A DNA stretch of 64,000 nucleotides from Leptospira barantonii (GTDB taxonomy: Bacteria > Spirochaetota > Leptospiria > Leptospirales > Leptospiraceae), in assembly GCF_002811925.1 (NCBI RefSeq), contig NZ_NPDS01000004.1, positions 248,001 through 312,000 of the forward strand, in the 5' to 3' direction. The position numbers and the translations under genes are program-made. How positions within the stretch are numbered: the stretch's first letter is position 1; every line of letters begins with the position of its first letter. Shown one piece after another: positions 1 to 14,445 of this stretch. Under the pieces are notes generated by a model, which saw only the letters and a program-made list of their open reading frames with translations, searched no databases and was not told the origin of the DNA.

Positions 1-111
1 CTCCGGTCTCACGCAGTTAAAAAGCGCAGAAACGAAAAGCGGAATCAGCACGAATAGAACATTCTTTCTTTTGAGAATATTCAAAGAATGGAATAAACGA
101 TATAAGAACAT
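1..111 (-). CDS. lipoprotein, N-terminal part only (runs off the window)
   Basis: The first 37 codons are visible on the minus strand, starting at an ATG at 111-109. They give a short basic N-terminus, a hydrophobic stretch and a lipobox-like end (ALFNC, Cys33), as expected for a spirochaetal lipoprotein signal peptide. The ATG follows the TAG of the preceding lipoprotein gene after one base (TAGTATG), so the two are almost certainly co-transcribed and perhaps translationally coupled. The mature domain lies outside the window and cannot be named. Confidence 0.55.
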   Translation of the reverse strand, partial: MFLYRLFHSLNILKRKNVLFVLIPLFVSALFNCVRPE

Positions 112-112
112 A

Positions 113-680
113 CTAATCCTTCTTTTTCCCGCCGACCGAAATGCCGCCCGATTCTTGAGAACCGGAATTCGAGGAACGTTTACCGCCGCCTACGGAGATT
201 CCTCCCGAGGAAGAGGGGGACGACGACGGGGAAGATTCCACGTTTTGTTTTCCTTCTTTAGCCGCGGCTTCGGCGGCTTCTTTCTTTTGATTCTCGAGTT
301 TCAAACGTTCGGATTCTTCCTTGTTCCCGATGACGTCTCCCTTCACCTTTAAAACGGAAACCGTGCCGAGAGGAAACATAACGTGTGTTTCGTGCCAGAC
401 CCTGATTCCCACGAGACTTCTTCCGCCGGGAACTTTTTGAACCGCCTGACTCAGCGCATAATCGATGCTAATCGGATTGGTGACCGGAATCATTCCGAAT
501 AAAAAGAAGGTGGAGGATTCTCCTTCCGATTCTTCCAGAATGTCGTAACCGGAAGTGCGAATGATGGTCGCCGATTCGTAAATGGCCGGGCCGCGAGCTC
601 TTCCTCCGGGTTCGAACAAAGTCGCACCCATACAATTTCCGAGAACGAAAAAGAGAATGATCGCAAAGAACGTTATGCGC

Positions 681-709
<29 letters not shown>
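113..709 (-). CDS. lipoprotein with Ser/Gly-rich C-terminus
   Basis: This encodes a 198-residue protein. The ATG at 709 is preferred because GAGGA lies 8 bases upstream; an ATG 33 bases earlier is possible. The N-terminus has basic residues, a hydrophobic run and a lipobox (LGNC), so it is probably an envelope lipoprotein. The middle, around residues 40-120, carries conserved-looking text (IPVTNPISIDYALSQAV). The C-terminal third is charged and then a low-complexity Ser/Gly tail in which GGISVGG occurs twice. The gene overlaps the end of the upstream lipoprotein gene by 29 bases. The first part resembles the upstream neighbour in layout (a signal followed by a short domain of about 100 residues), so both may belong to the TRL-like lipoprotein group; that is a guess. 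No function can be given. Confidence 0.75.
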
Positions 710-1058
<349 letters not shown>

Positions 1059-1106
1059 GGTACCTGCCTGCAACCCTATTAAGCCCGATTTACTTCCGAA
1101 TAGTTT

Positions 1107-1163
1107 TATATCTGTATTATCTCGGAAACAGTATATCTACCAGATAGTATCTGTCAGATATAC
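1107..1163. promoter_or_regulatory. nested palindromes (TATCTG/CAGATA), putative operator
   Basis: TATATCTG at 1107-1114 is mirrored by CAGATATA at 1155-1162. GTATATCT at 1131-1138 pairs with AGATATAC at 1156-1163, and between them lies the perfect 13-base palindrome CAGATAGTATCTG at 1141-1153. The block sits in the 305-base gap (1059-1363) between the lipoprotein operon and the end of meaB. The rest of that gap is AT-rich and holds nothing else I recognise. Position and symmetry suggest binding sites for a dimeric regulator of the lipoprotein operon; no regulator is identified. Confidence 0.45.
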
Positions 1164-1363
1164 ACGCAAGAATAAATTTTTTACCGGCTCCAACGGATCG
1201 AATCCTTCTATGTAAATTGTAATCTGCATTTTCGAAAATGAATGACAGTCTCATAGAAAAAAAGTTCCAATTCGGGAAAAAATAGGGTTCGAAAAAATGG
1301 CCTCCCTCGGCGAGAAAGAGGGGTTTTGGGAACGAATTCGAGGTTTTTGAGGTCCGAAAGAAT

Positions 1364-2416
1364 CTATTGCTGAATACGTTTTCTGTATTCTTGAATGAGT
1401 TTTTCCGCGGCTTGAAAAGAACTGATGCGGTGACGGCTAACTTTATCTTCCATATCTCCGTAAAGATCCTTCATACGCGTATAAAAATCGTGGATCAAAT
1501 GATCCGAGACCGTTTCTTCCAGCCAGTACTTGGCTTGATCCGTTCTTCTGCTTTCGAAGTGCCCGCCGGACTTTACGGTTTTCTCATATTCTTGGATTTG
1601 TTTCCAAATTTCTCCGATTCCTTCTCCCGAAAGAGAGGAACAGGAAAGAACTTTCGGGATCCATCCGTTTTCATGAGAAGGAAAAAAATGAATCGCGGAT
1701 TGTGTTTCGATTCTTGTTCTTTCGGCGCGCATCTTGTTGTCTCCGTCCGCTTTCGTGACCGCGAACAGATCCGCCATCTCCATGATTCCCCGTTTGATTC
1801 CCTGAAGTTCATCGCCCGCACCCGCGATGAGTAACAACAAAAACAAATCCACCATCGAATGAACCGCGGTTTCGGATTGTCCGACGCCGACTGTTTCCAC
1901 AAAAATCGTATCGAAGCCGGCGGCCTCGCAAAGATAAATCGTCTCTCTGGTTTTACGAGCAACGCCGCCTAACGAGTCTCCGGAAGGAGAAGGACGAATG
2001 AACGCGGATTCGTTTCTGGAAAGTTCGGACATTCTCGTTTTATCTCCGAGAATACTTCCGCCGGAAATCTGACTCGAAGGATCGATGGTCAACACCGCGA
2101 GTTTTTTACCTTGGGAGATCACGTTCATCCCGAAGGATTCGATGAACGTACTTTTGCCGACTCCCGGAATTCCGGTGATTCCGATTCGGATCGAATTGCC
2201 GGAATGAGGAAGACAAGCGTCTATGATCTTTTCTGCAAGTTCTTTGTGATCCGAACGCGCGCTTTCGACTAACGTGATCGCGCGACTGAGCATCACCCTG
2301 TCTCCGGAAAGAATTCCTTTTACGAATTCTTCCACGGAAGGCAAGGCCTTTCTGGAGATTCCAGTCGATCGGATTCCTCCGCTGGAAGGAATCCCGGATT
2401 GTTCTCCGGAGCTCAA
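1364..2416 (-). CDS. meaB: MeaB-type GTPase, methylmalonyl-CoA mutase chaperone
   Basis: This encodes a 350-residue G3E-family GTPase of the MeaB/ArgK group. It loads adenosylcobalamin onto methylmalonyl-CoA mutase and protects the enzyme from inactivation. The P-loop is visible at about residues 81-90 (TGIPGVGKST), followed by a switch and Asp region (TIDPSSQISGGSILGDKTRM) and the typical MeaB stretch DTIFVETVGVGQSE. The guanine-specificity text appears as TKADGDN. The start is a TTG at 2416, 14 bases after the mutase large-subunit stop; the next ATG would remove about 40 conserved residues. It is third in an operon with both mutase subunits, which fixes the role. Confidence 0.93.
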   Translation of the reverse strand: MSSGEQSGIPSSGGIRSTGISRKALPSVEEFVKGILSGDRVMLSRAITLVESARSDHKELAEKIIDACLPHSGNSIRIGITGIPGVGKSTFIESFGMNVISQGKKLAVLTIDPSSQISGGSILGDKTRMSELSRNESAFIRPSPSGDSLGGVARKTRETIYLCEAAGFDTIFVETVGVGQSETAVHSMVDLFLLLLIAGAGDELQGIKRGIMEMADLFAVTKADGDNKMRAERTRIETQSAIHFFPSHENGWIPKVLSCSSLSGEGIGEIWKQIQEYEKTVKSGGHFESRRTDQAKYWLEETVSDHLIHDFYTRMKDLYGDMEDKVSRHRISSFQAAEKLIQEYRKRIQQ

Positions 2417-2430
2417 GGGACGATTCTTCC

Positions 2431-6506
<4,076 letters not shown>

Positions 6507-6540
6507 TTTGATTTTTCTCTTTTTTTGAGAGGCTTCTACA

Positions 6541-6562
6541 AGGTTCTCTTTCTAGGGAACCT
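6541..6562. other. stem-loop between terC and the mutase operon
   Basis: AGGTTCTC (6541-6548) pairs with GGGAACCT (6555-6562), with one G-U pair and a six-base loop. It follows the end of the minus-strand terC gene by transcription direction and precedes mutA. There is no run of T after it on the minus strand, so it is not a textbook Rho-independent terminator; it could be a processing or pausing site. Confidence 0.35.
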
Positions 6563-6596
6563 CGCAAGACTCCGGTGTAAAGTCAAAAACCCTCTT

Positions 6597-7586
<990 letters not shown>

Positions 7587-7675
7587 ATTCCCTCTTTATT
7601 TTTCCCGATTCTTTGATGACAAAACTCCCGGCTCCGAACAAAATTACAATCCCAATTCCCAGAAAGAAGGCTCAG

Positions 7676-8302
7676 ATGATTTTACTCTTATTTTCCGTTA
7701 CCGCAGTGATTCAATTGCTCGTTACCTATTTTTTACCCGGTGAAATCGCTCTCAAATTAGCGACCAAGGTAATTCCGATTCTCATTTTGATTTTCTTTTC
7801 TTTCTTCGAAGGCAAATGGAAGGACAGGGCCGGAAAATACATCTTTGTTGGTTTGATCTTCTCTCTGTTCGGAGATACGTTTTTGGGTCTTCCCGGAAAT
7901 TATTTCGTGTTCGGACTCGGTTCGTTTCTCGTGGCTCAGATTTTGTATTCGATCGGATTCTCCGTTGGAAACCCGGTCAACCTAGTACGATTGATTCCGT
8001 ACTTCGCATTCGGAATTTCGTTCTACACTTGGATTCTTCCCGGAATCGGAAGTTCCCTTTACGTTCCCGTGGCGTGTTATGTGTCCGCGATCTGCGTGAT
8101 GGGTTGGAGAGCGGCTTCGAGAGAATGTCCTCGTCCCGAGTTTTGGAAATCCTTTGCGGGATCTTCTCTTTTTATTTTATCGGACAGTTTTATCGCGATG
8201 GGAAAATTCGCCGCGCTTCCGATTCCGCTTCTCGGACTTTGGATCATGTCCACGTATTACGCCGCGCAGTTTCTCATCTATGAATCCGTGGAAGAAAATT
8301 AA
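7676..8302 (+). CDS. YhhN-family protein, probable lysoplasmalogenase
   Basis: This encodes a 208-residue protein with about eight membrane segments from the YhhN/TMEM86 family. Characterised members cleave the vinyl-ether bond of lysoplasmalogens. Family text is visible as LIFSLFGDTFLGLP (conserved Asp) and SFLVAQILYSIGF, and near the C-terminus GSSLFILSDSFIAM. The ATG at 7676 is preferred because AGAAGG lies just upstream; an ATG at 7616 would add 20 mostly polar residues with no ribosome site. It is divergent from terC. Activity on lipid is inferred from the family only. Confidence 0.8.
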   Translation: MILLLFSVTAVIQLLVTYFLPGEIALKLATKVIPILILIFFSFFEGKWKDRAGKYIFVGLIFSLFGDTFLGLPGNYFVFGLGSFLVAQILYSIGFSVGNPVNLVRLIPYFAFGISFYTWILPGIGSSLYVPVACYVSAICVMGWRAASRECPRPEFWKSFAGSSLFILSDSFIAMGKFAALPIPLLGLWIMSTYYAAQFLIYESVEEN

Positions 8303-8309
8303 ATAATTA

Positions 8310-8363
<54 letters not shown>

Positions 8364-8364
8364 T

Positions 8365-9222
<858 letters not shown>

Positions 9223-9231
9223 TCGGTAAGA

Positions 9232-10389
9232 ATGCAATCAACCACGATCACCGACTGGAAAGAAATCCAAGATCTGTATCCCGTAAATCAGGAGATGATC
9301 TGGTTGAACAATTGCGGGACCACTCCCTGCAATTTGGATACGATCCAAGCGGTCGGCGAATACATGGAAGGTTACTCCAAAAAAGGAGGCCTTACGGAAG
9401 TTCGCAAATACGCTTCCGTAAAACACGCGATTCGTAAGATCGTGGCGGGGTTGATCAACTGCGACGTTGAAGAACTTTGTATCATTCACAACACGAACGA
9501 GGGGATGAACTTTTTATCCCTCGGTTTTCAACTGAAAAGCGGAGACGAGATTCTCCTGTTGGAAAACGAATACCCAAGCAATATTTATCCTTGGGAACAC
9601 TGGAAAGACAAGGGCATAAAACTCGGATTCATTCCAATGGCATCGACTCCGGATCAGTTTCTGGAGAATCTAAAGTCTTCCATCAGCGATAAAACGAAGA
9701 TTGTGGCTCTTTCCGCAGTTCACTGGTGCACGGGAATGCCTTTCCCATTGGAAGAAATCGGAACGTTCTTGGATTCCAAAGGAATCGAATTCGTTTTAGA
9801 CGGAGCGCAAGGAATCGGATTGGTTCCGGTCGACGTTCGTAAGATGAAGCTGAAATACATCGCCTTTCCCGCTTGGAAATGGCTTTTGGGTCCGCTCGGC
9901 TTAGGAATGTTGTACATCCAACAAGACCGGATCGACACGCTTGCATTTCCGTTTAAAGGAACGGGCTCCGTGGTCAACGACGAGGTTTATCTTCCGTATC
10001 GCGCCGAACTGAAAAGCGGAGCCGATCGTTACGAGGTTTCCACCGGAAACTTCATAGACTGGGTTTATTTTCAATCCACGTTAGAGATGCTTCAAAAGAT
10101 CGGATTTCATTCCGTTATGGAAAGAATCTACGAACTCGCCGATTATCTTTCGGAAGGAATGAAGAACGTAGGATTCCAAATCGAACTCGATCATTTTCCG
10201 GACAACAGAACCGGAATCGTGGTCGGTTACAAAGAAGGAATCCAGATGGACGAACTCGTAACTTATCTAAAAAAGAACGGAGTGATGTGCGCGCTTCGTC
10301 TCGGAAAGGTAAGATTCTCCCCACATATTTACAATCGTAAAGATCAGTTGGATCGGGTCGTAGAACTGCTCGGTTCATTCTCCGGTTAA
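9232..10389 (+). CDS. class V aminotransferase-fold PLP enzyme
   Basis: This encodes a 385-residue member of the cysteine desulfurase/isopenicillin-N-epimerase-like fold. The N-terminal substrate loop (WLNNCGTTPCN, about 24-34) is typical. The cofactor-binding Asp190 sits in FVLDGAQGIG, and the Schiff-base Lys216 in FPAWKWLLGPLG. No catalytic Cys loop of the NifS/SufS type is apparent near the C-terminus, so sulfur transfer is not supported; a lyase, epimerase or aminotransferase role is equally possible. The ATG at 9232 follows the ferritin-like gene by nine bases and both may be in one transcript. Substrate unknown. Confidence 0.85.
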   Translation: MQSTTITDWKEIQDLYPVNQEMIWLNNCGTTPCNLDTIQAVGEYMEGYSKKGGLTEVRKYASVKHAIRKIVAGLINCDVEELCIIHNTNEGMNFLSLGFQLKSGDEILLLENEYPSNIYPWEHWKDKGIKLGFIPMASTPDQFLENLKSSISDKTKIVALSAVHWCTGMPFPLEEIGTFLDSKGIEFVLDGAQGIGLVPVDVRKMKLKYIAFPAWKWLLGPLGLGMLYIQQDRIDTLAFPFKGTGSVVNDEVYLPYRAELKSGADRYEVSTGNFIDWVYFQSTLEMLQKIGFHSVMERIYELADYLSEGMKNVGFQIELDHFPDNRTGIVVGYKEGIQMDELVTYLKKNGVMCALRLGKVRFSPHIYNRKDQLDRVVELLGSFSG

Positions 10390-10411
10390 TTTTCGTTAGG
10401 CGGAAAACAAA

Positions 10412-11341
10412 CTGCAAAAGATCGGAGAAATCGGCACCTTACTCTTTCCGGTTTGGGTTTTAACCGGATCGATTCTTTCCTTTTTCTTTCCCGAATGGTT
10501 TACTTGGTTCAAGGGTCCTTGGATCACATACGGACTTGGATTGACCATGCTCGGAATGGGAATCACACTTTTACCCCAAGACTTCAAAGACGTCTTAAAA
10601 ACTCCGATTCCTGTTTTTGCCGGAGTGGTCTTACAATATTCCGTGATGCCGATTTCAGGTTGGGCGATCGGAGTTCTTCTCGATCTTCCCGCTCCTTTTG
10701 CGACGGGTTTGATCGTGGTTTCCTGTTGTCCCGGCGGTGTGGCGTCTAACGTGATTACGTATCTCGCCAAGGGAGATTTGGCCTTATCCGTTTCGATGAC
10801 CGCGACCTCAACGGTTCTTTCCGTGTTTATGACTCCACTTCTCACGCTTTTTTTAATCGGAAAAGGAGTGGAGGCTTCCGCGGGCGGACTTTTTTTCGAC
10901 ACGTTTCAAGTCGTCATTCTTCCCGTCGCGCTCGGAGTTTTGCTGAACTTCTATCTTCCCGAAATTTCTAAAAAGATTCAGACCGTTTCTCCCTTGGTGG
11001 CTGTCCTTTTGATTACGATGATCGTTTCTTCGATCTTGGGAGCGAGCAGGGACAAGATTCTTCAGTCCGCGGGGATTTTGATCATTGCCGTGGTGAGTTT
11101 GCATGCATCGGGATTCTTTTTCGGTTATCTGCTTTCTTGGCTTTTAATTAAAAAACAAAAAACCGCGAGAACGATTTCCATCGAAGTGGGAATGCAAAAC
11201 TCAGGACTCGGTGTCGTTCTTTCCAGAAATAATTTTCCCGATCCGTTAGTCGCCGTTCCCGCCGCGATTTCCAGCTTGGTTCATTCTTTGATCGGAAGTT
11301 TGCTCGCGGCCTTTTGGAGACGATCGGCAAAGGAAGAATGA
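10412..11341 (+). CDS. bile acid:sodium symporter family carrier, apparent CTG start
   Basis: The frame encodes a 10-TM BASS-family transporter. It has the conserved GMGITLLPQDF after helix 2, the CCPGGVASNVITYLAKGD Na-site region, and the GMQNSGLGVVL helix near the C-terminus. The first standard start codons in frame are a TTG at 10541 and an ATG at 10547, but these fall inside helix 2. The 43 codons upstream encode a typical first helix (TLLFPVWVLTGSILSFFFP) and are closed by a TAG at 10397. Between the TAG and helix 1 there is no ATG, GTG or TTG. The best candidate is the CTG at 10412, with GGCGGA 8 bases before it. Members carry bile acids, pantoate or other organic anions; the substrate here is unknown. 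Confidence 0.75.
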   Translation: MQKIGEIGTLLFPVWVLTGSILSFFFPEWFTWFKGPWITYGLGLTMLGMGITLLPQDFKDVLKTPIPVFAGVVLQYSVMPISGWAIGVLLDLPAPFATGLIVVSCCPGGVASNVITYLAKGDLALSVSMTATSTVLSVFMTPLLTLFLIGKGVEASAGGLFFDTFQVVILPVALGVLLNFYLPEISKKIQTVSPLVAVLLITMIVSSILGASRDKILQSAGILIIAVVSLHASGFFFGYLLSWLLIKKQKTARTISIEVGMQNSGLGVVLSRNNFPDPLVAVPAAISSLVHSLIGSLLAAFWRRSAKEE

Positions 11342-11459
11342 TAAAAACGAAAAAACATGACAAATGTAATAGGGTTTCCGCGCAAGATATGACAGCTGAG
11401 CGTTGACCGTTCCGCTCTCGAACGGTTACAATAGATTCGCAAACAAATTTGGAGAATCT

Positions 11460-11708
11460 ATGTTTAGAGAGAATCGAATCACCACCTTACTTCTGTTCGC
11501 CGGTCTGAGCGCGAGCGTGGACTGTTCGGAACGAACCACGACAAATCCGCTCGCATACGACAATACACAAAGGGTCTTTTATGCGAACGCGCACATCTTG
11601 CAGATCATTCAATCGTATTTGAATTCTCAGGTCCCGGCTTCAGGAAACGATTCTCACAAACAGACAAAGAACTGCGTCTTCTGTCATTCCGACTCGGTGA
11701 GAATTTGA
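11460..11708 (+). CDS. small lipoprotein with CxxCH haem motif
   Basis: This encodes an 82-residue protein started at the ATG at 11460, which has GGAG upstream; a TTG at 11403 is less likely. The signal peptide ends near SASVDC (Cys22), so lipidation is probable. The C-terminus carries CVFCH (Cys-x-x-Cys-His), the covalent haem c attachment motif, only five residues from the end. The rest is short and polar. It could be a truncated or minimal c-type cytochrome, or the N-terminal stub of a longer haem protein, since a CxxCH so near the end leaves little room for a Met or His distal ligand. It converges with the LuxR-like gene, whose stop is 16 bases away. Confidence 0.6.
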   Translation: MFRENRITTLLLFAGLSASVDCSERTTTNPLAYDNTQRVFYANAHILQIIQSYLNSQVPASGNDSHKQTKNCVFCHSDSVRI

Positions 11709-11724
11709 ACCCCGTCGAACGTTA

Positions 11725-12810
11725 TCAAAGTTTTTCTTTTCGTTTCGAAAGAAGAACGGTCAATCTTTGAAGCTGATCTTTGGAATTCGATTTCGATTCG
11801 GGTAAAACCTTCGCGTAGATATTCTTGAGATGATTCCGGAGCGTTCCGTTGGAAACGTTCAAAACCAATTGAATGAAATTTCTACTGTTTCCTTCCTCGA
11901 GCAGTTCGCAGATCCGAATTTCCTGTTTTGAAAGTCCGAAACCTTCCAGATTCAAATGAGAAGTCGGCAATAAATTTTTCGTTTCGTAAGAATGGAACAA
12001 AAGAAAGGTAATAAAAGAACAAGCCGCAAAGGCCGAGATCGCGGTCACGTAGACTTCTCGAAACGGAACGGATTTAAGAACATTCCAAAAAGACATTCCC
12101 AACATAACACCAATCGCGATCGAAATCAAAATGTTCGCGACGATTTGAAGCAAACCTCTTTTTCCCTCGTTGTATCGATTTAAGTAAACGGAAAGTGTCA
12201 CCGAAAGAACCGCGTCCGCAACCGGATGTAGGGGAGGAAAATCCACTCCATACAGAGGTAAAAAATTCGAAAACAAAGCCAACCACCACAAAAGAAACAC
12301 TCCGATAAAAAAACGTTTTTCGAAGAATACGTTCCATTGCACCGGTCTTAGAAAAAAATAAATACAGACGCACATCGATAAAAGATGAATTCCGATTCCG
12401 ATCCGGCCGCCAATCGGCGAAACGAGCGGAGCCAACCCGAACTGAAACGGTTTAAAACCTTCGATAAACATTCGAGGCATCGAAGAACAAAGAAAGTCCA
12501 AAACGATCGCGACGATAAAAACGAAAATCGTAAAACGATTTAAGATCTTTCTTCCCGTACAGAAACTCGCCATTCCCACAAGAATCGGAGAAAGGATAAA
12601 AAAAGAATGGCATTGAAAAATCCACCAAGCAAGACCGATCTCTTCGGTGGAAGAAACACACATGGCCGCGGTCGAAAAATTCTGAACCCCGATCGCGAGA
12701 TAAAAAGCGGTCATGAGTTTATGAAAACGATGATCTCTTCGAATATTTTCAAGAAGGCAACTCAGGTTTGCGAGCGCCGCCATAATCGGAACTATAAAAA
12801 AAATTTCCAA
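11725..12810 (-). CDS. LuxR-type regulator with an N-terminal multi-pass membrane domain
   Basis: This encodes a 361-residue protein. Residues 1-270 form about eight hydrophobic segments with little soluble text between them. Residues 290-340 are a LuxR/GerE helix-turn-helix (GLSKQEIRICELLEEGNS, then NVSNGTLRNHLKNIYAK), so the DNA-binding part is fused directly to a membrane sensor. No kinase or receiver domain is seen. It probably senses a membrane or periplasmic signal and binds DNA while membrane-bound. The start is a TTG at 12810; an ATG eight codons in is the alternative. The C-terminal DNA-binding end faces the CxxCH lipoprotein gene. Confidence 0.8.
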   Translation of the reverse strand: MEIFFIVPIMAALANLSCLLENIRRDHRFHKLMTAFYLAIGVQNFSTAAMCVSSTEEIGLAWWIFQCHSFFILSPILVGMASFCTGRKILNRFTIFVFIVAIVLDFLCSSMPRMFIEGFKPFQFGLAPLVSPIGGRIGIGIHLLSMCVCIYFFLRPVQWNVFFEKRFFIGVFLLWWLALFSNFLPLYGVDFPPLHPVADAVLSVTLSVYLNRYNEGKRGLLQIVANILISIAIGVMLGMSFWNVLKSVPFREVYVTAISAFAACSFITFLLFHSYETKNLLPTSHLNLEGFGLSKQEIRICELLEEGNSRNFIQLVLNVSNGTLRNHLKNIYAKVLPESKSNSKDQLQRLTVLLSKRKEKL

Positions 12811-13335
12811 GACTCTATCGATTGCAACTTTGTTTTAATTTAGAGACAAGTCGCGCGGATTCGCGTTACTATAGCGTTAACGTTGATGAAGACGGGATAG
12901 GATTGCATTCCATTTTTATAATTCTCTGCAATTTTTTATTGATAATTTTTCCCGGATGGAGGCTTTTTGTTTCGATCTTTTTCGCACCTGTGAATGTCGG
13001 ACCGTTCACAAATATCAAACGATTGATTGTTTCGTTCCGGCTTAAATCAATCCTTCGAAAGAATCACTTCTCAGGACTACCGAATCGACGTAAGTCGAGA
13101 AACGTTAAGCGACATCCGAACGGCGGTTCATGCGGGGACATCTAGAAATCAATCCATGACCATTGAAAACATCAGCTCCATTCGAACGATCTTCTCATAA
13201 GATCTCTTTTCAAAAAATTTGGTTCCAAAATTAAAACACACATAACGTAAATTTAAAAAAATTAAGTCTAAAAATACTTTTTCAGAAACAGTGTCTCAAA
13301 ATGATTGCTATCAGTGTAAAATAAAAAGCAATTAT
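12811..13335. other. gap of about 500 bases, no convincing gene
   Basis: This is the upstream region of the membrane LuxR gene and of the plus-strand accessory cluster. It becomes strongly AT-rich between 13195 and 13290, which is a likely promoter area for the cluster. A plus-strand frame of about 107 codons at 12822-13145 starts with TTG and has no domain, no ribosome site and a frayed basic C-terminus; I do not call it. CGTTAACG near 12880 is an 8-base palindrome of unknown meaning. Confidence 0.5.
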
Positions 13336-13701
13336 ATGCCTTATTTCTCCCAAATATCAAAGAAAACCCTCTTGTTTAGCCTAATTCTGACCGTTTCCTC
13401 ATTGGGAAATCTCTTTCTGCTCTGGCTTGGAATTTCAAGCACCCAGAAATCAATTCCAAAAACGATCCAATGCGAACCGACGAACACAGCTATCGACAAA
13501 GAAAACGAAAACCGTCAACCGACTTCGACGGCAGAAATTCTCCCGCATCCGCCCGTATTTTTGGAAGGGCGAAAGATCCGCTTCCAATCGTATTCAGTAA
13601 AAACGATACAAGGTAAAAAATGGATTCTCTTTAAGGAAATCAAAGGCGGAGGAACGATTGCAGATCTCAAAGTCGATGCGGAGGCGGTACGGTGGTTCTA
13701 A
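13336..13701 (+). CDS. short membrane-anchored protein, unknown
   Basis: This encodes a 121-residue protein if started at the ATG at 13336; a GTG at 13291 would add 15 residues including two Cys. One hydrophobic segment (about residues 10-32) follows a basic start, giving an N-terminal anchor or uncleaved signal. The rest is outside the membrane: a polar Thr/Asn/Pro linker, then a small folded-looking part (IRFQSYSVKTIQGKKW, GGGTIADLKVDAEAV). No family recognised. It overlaps the next gene by ten bases and appears to lead the 13.3-19.1 kb cluster. Neither start has a good ribosome site, so the true start is uncertain. Confidence 0.5.
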   Translation: MPYFSQISKKTLLFSLILTVSSLGNLFLLWLGISSTQKSIPKTIQCEPTNTAIDKENENRQPTSTAEILPHPPVFLEGRKIRFQSYSVKTIQGKKWILFKEIKGGGTIADLKVDAEAVRWF

Positions 13702-14429
13702 AAAACGCGTCTTGCAATCGACTCGCGATCGTAATTCTCACGTTAGTCGCGTCCACCTTATACTCGGAAACGGCAAAATCACCGAACGCGGTCGGCTCCA
13801 CATACCGTAACGGAATTCTTTTATTGCATCGCGGTCCCGCGCTTTTGGGGGAAGTGAGCGAATTTCAAGATTTTTATTTTATCCGAAACGATAAGGTCGG
13901 GAAGAAAATTCCGAAAGATCAAGTCGTCGATTTCGTGTCGGAAGAATATTATAAAAAGATAAAGGATTCGTCGGCGTTTCGAAGCGCAATAGAATCCTTA
14001 ATTTTTTTTCATGCCTCCTCGGACAAACAGTGGAGAGGGTTTCCCGAAGACAACAAACCGACCGATGGAAGATTCGAAGATTCGTTCACCCTTTGGATCA
14101 AAATCGGACTTCTCGTTTTGACCGCCGCCGCCTACGCGGACGCCGCACAACAGAACCATTCGTTGCAAAATTCTTATTCCGGGTTTAACGATCGGGAAAA
14201 ACGCGCCTTTCAAAATTCGTATCAACGCTATCAGGTTGTCGCCGGACTTACGGTCGGATTTTTCGCGTTCTCAACGATCAAAGCATACGTCCGTTTCGGT
14301 AGAAACGAAAATTACAAGGATTTACAAATTCAAGGAAGAGAGATCCGTTCGATTTCCGAAATCACCGATCTACGATCACCTCTTTCCGGAATTCAAAACG
14401 TTCAATTCGGGATCACTCACAATTTTTGA
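13692..14429 (+). CDS. secreted/membrane protein, unknown
   Basis: This encodes a 245-residue protein with a GTG start overlapping the previous stop. A cleavable signal is likely (hydrophobic residues 10-22, then LYSET). After it comes a short beta-rich domain (GILLLHRGPALLGEVSEF, then VGKKIPKDQVVDFVSEEYY) that resembles domains sensing or reporting on lipid or metal in many leptospiral exported proteins, but I cannot name it. Two further hydrophobic segments (about 136-150 and 186-205) enclose a Gln/Asn/Ser loop. The next gene starts 16 bases later. Member of the accessory cluster; function unknown. Confidence 0.6.
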   Translation: MVLKNASCNRLAIVILTLVASTLYSETAKSPNAVGSTYRNGILLLHRGPALLGEVSEFQDFYFIRNDKVGKKIPKDQVVDFVSEEYYKKIKDSSAFRSAIESLIFFHASSDKQWRGFPEDNKPTDGRFEDSFTLWIKIGLLVLTAAAYADAAQQNHSLQNSYSGFNDREKRAFQNSYQRYQVVAGLTVGFFAFSTIKAYVRFGRNENYKDLQIQGREIRSISEITDLRSPLSGIQNVQFGITHNF

Positions 14430-14445
14430 AAGGGCAAAGGAAAAC

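Noticed and set aside
6507..6596. Cobalamin riboswitch before the mutase operon
   Set aside because: The gap is under 90 bases and lacks the conserved B12-box; the stem-loop seen is too short.
10396..10902. 168-codon minus-strand frame
   Set aside because: Antisense to the BASS-family carrier, whose text is clearly conserved.
12822..13145. 107-codon plus-strand frame
   Set aside because: TTG start inside a control region, no ribosome site, no recognisable domain; hydrophobic stretch may be chance in AT-rich DNA.
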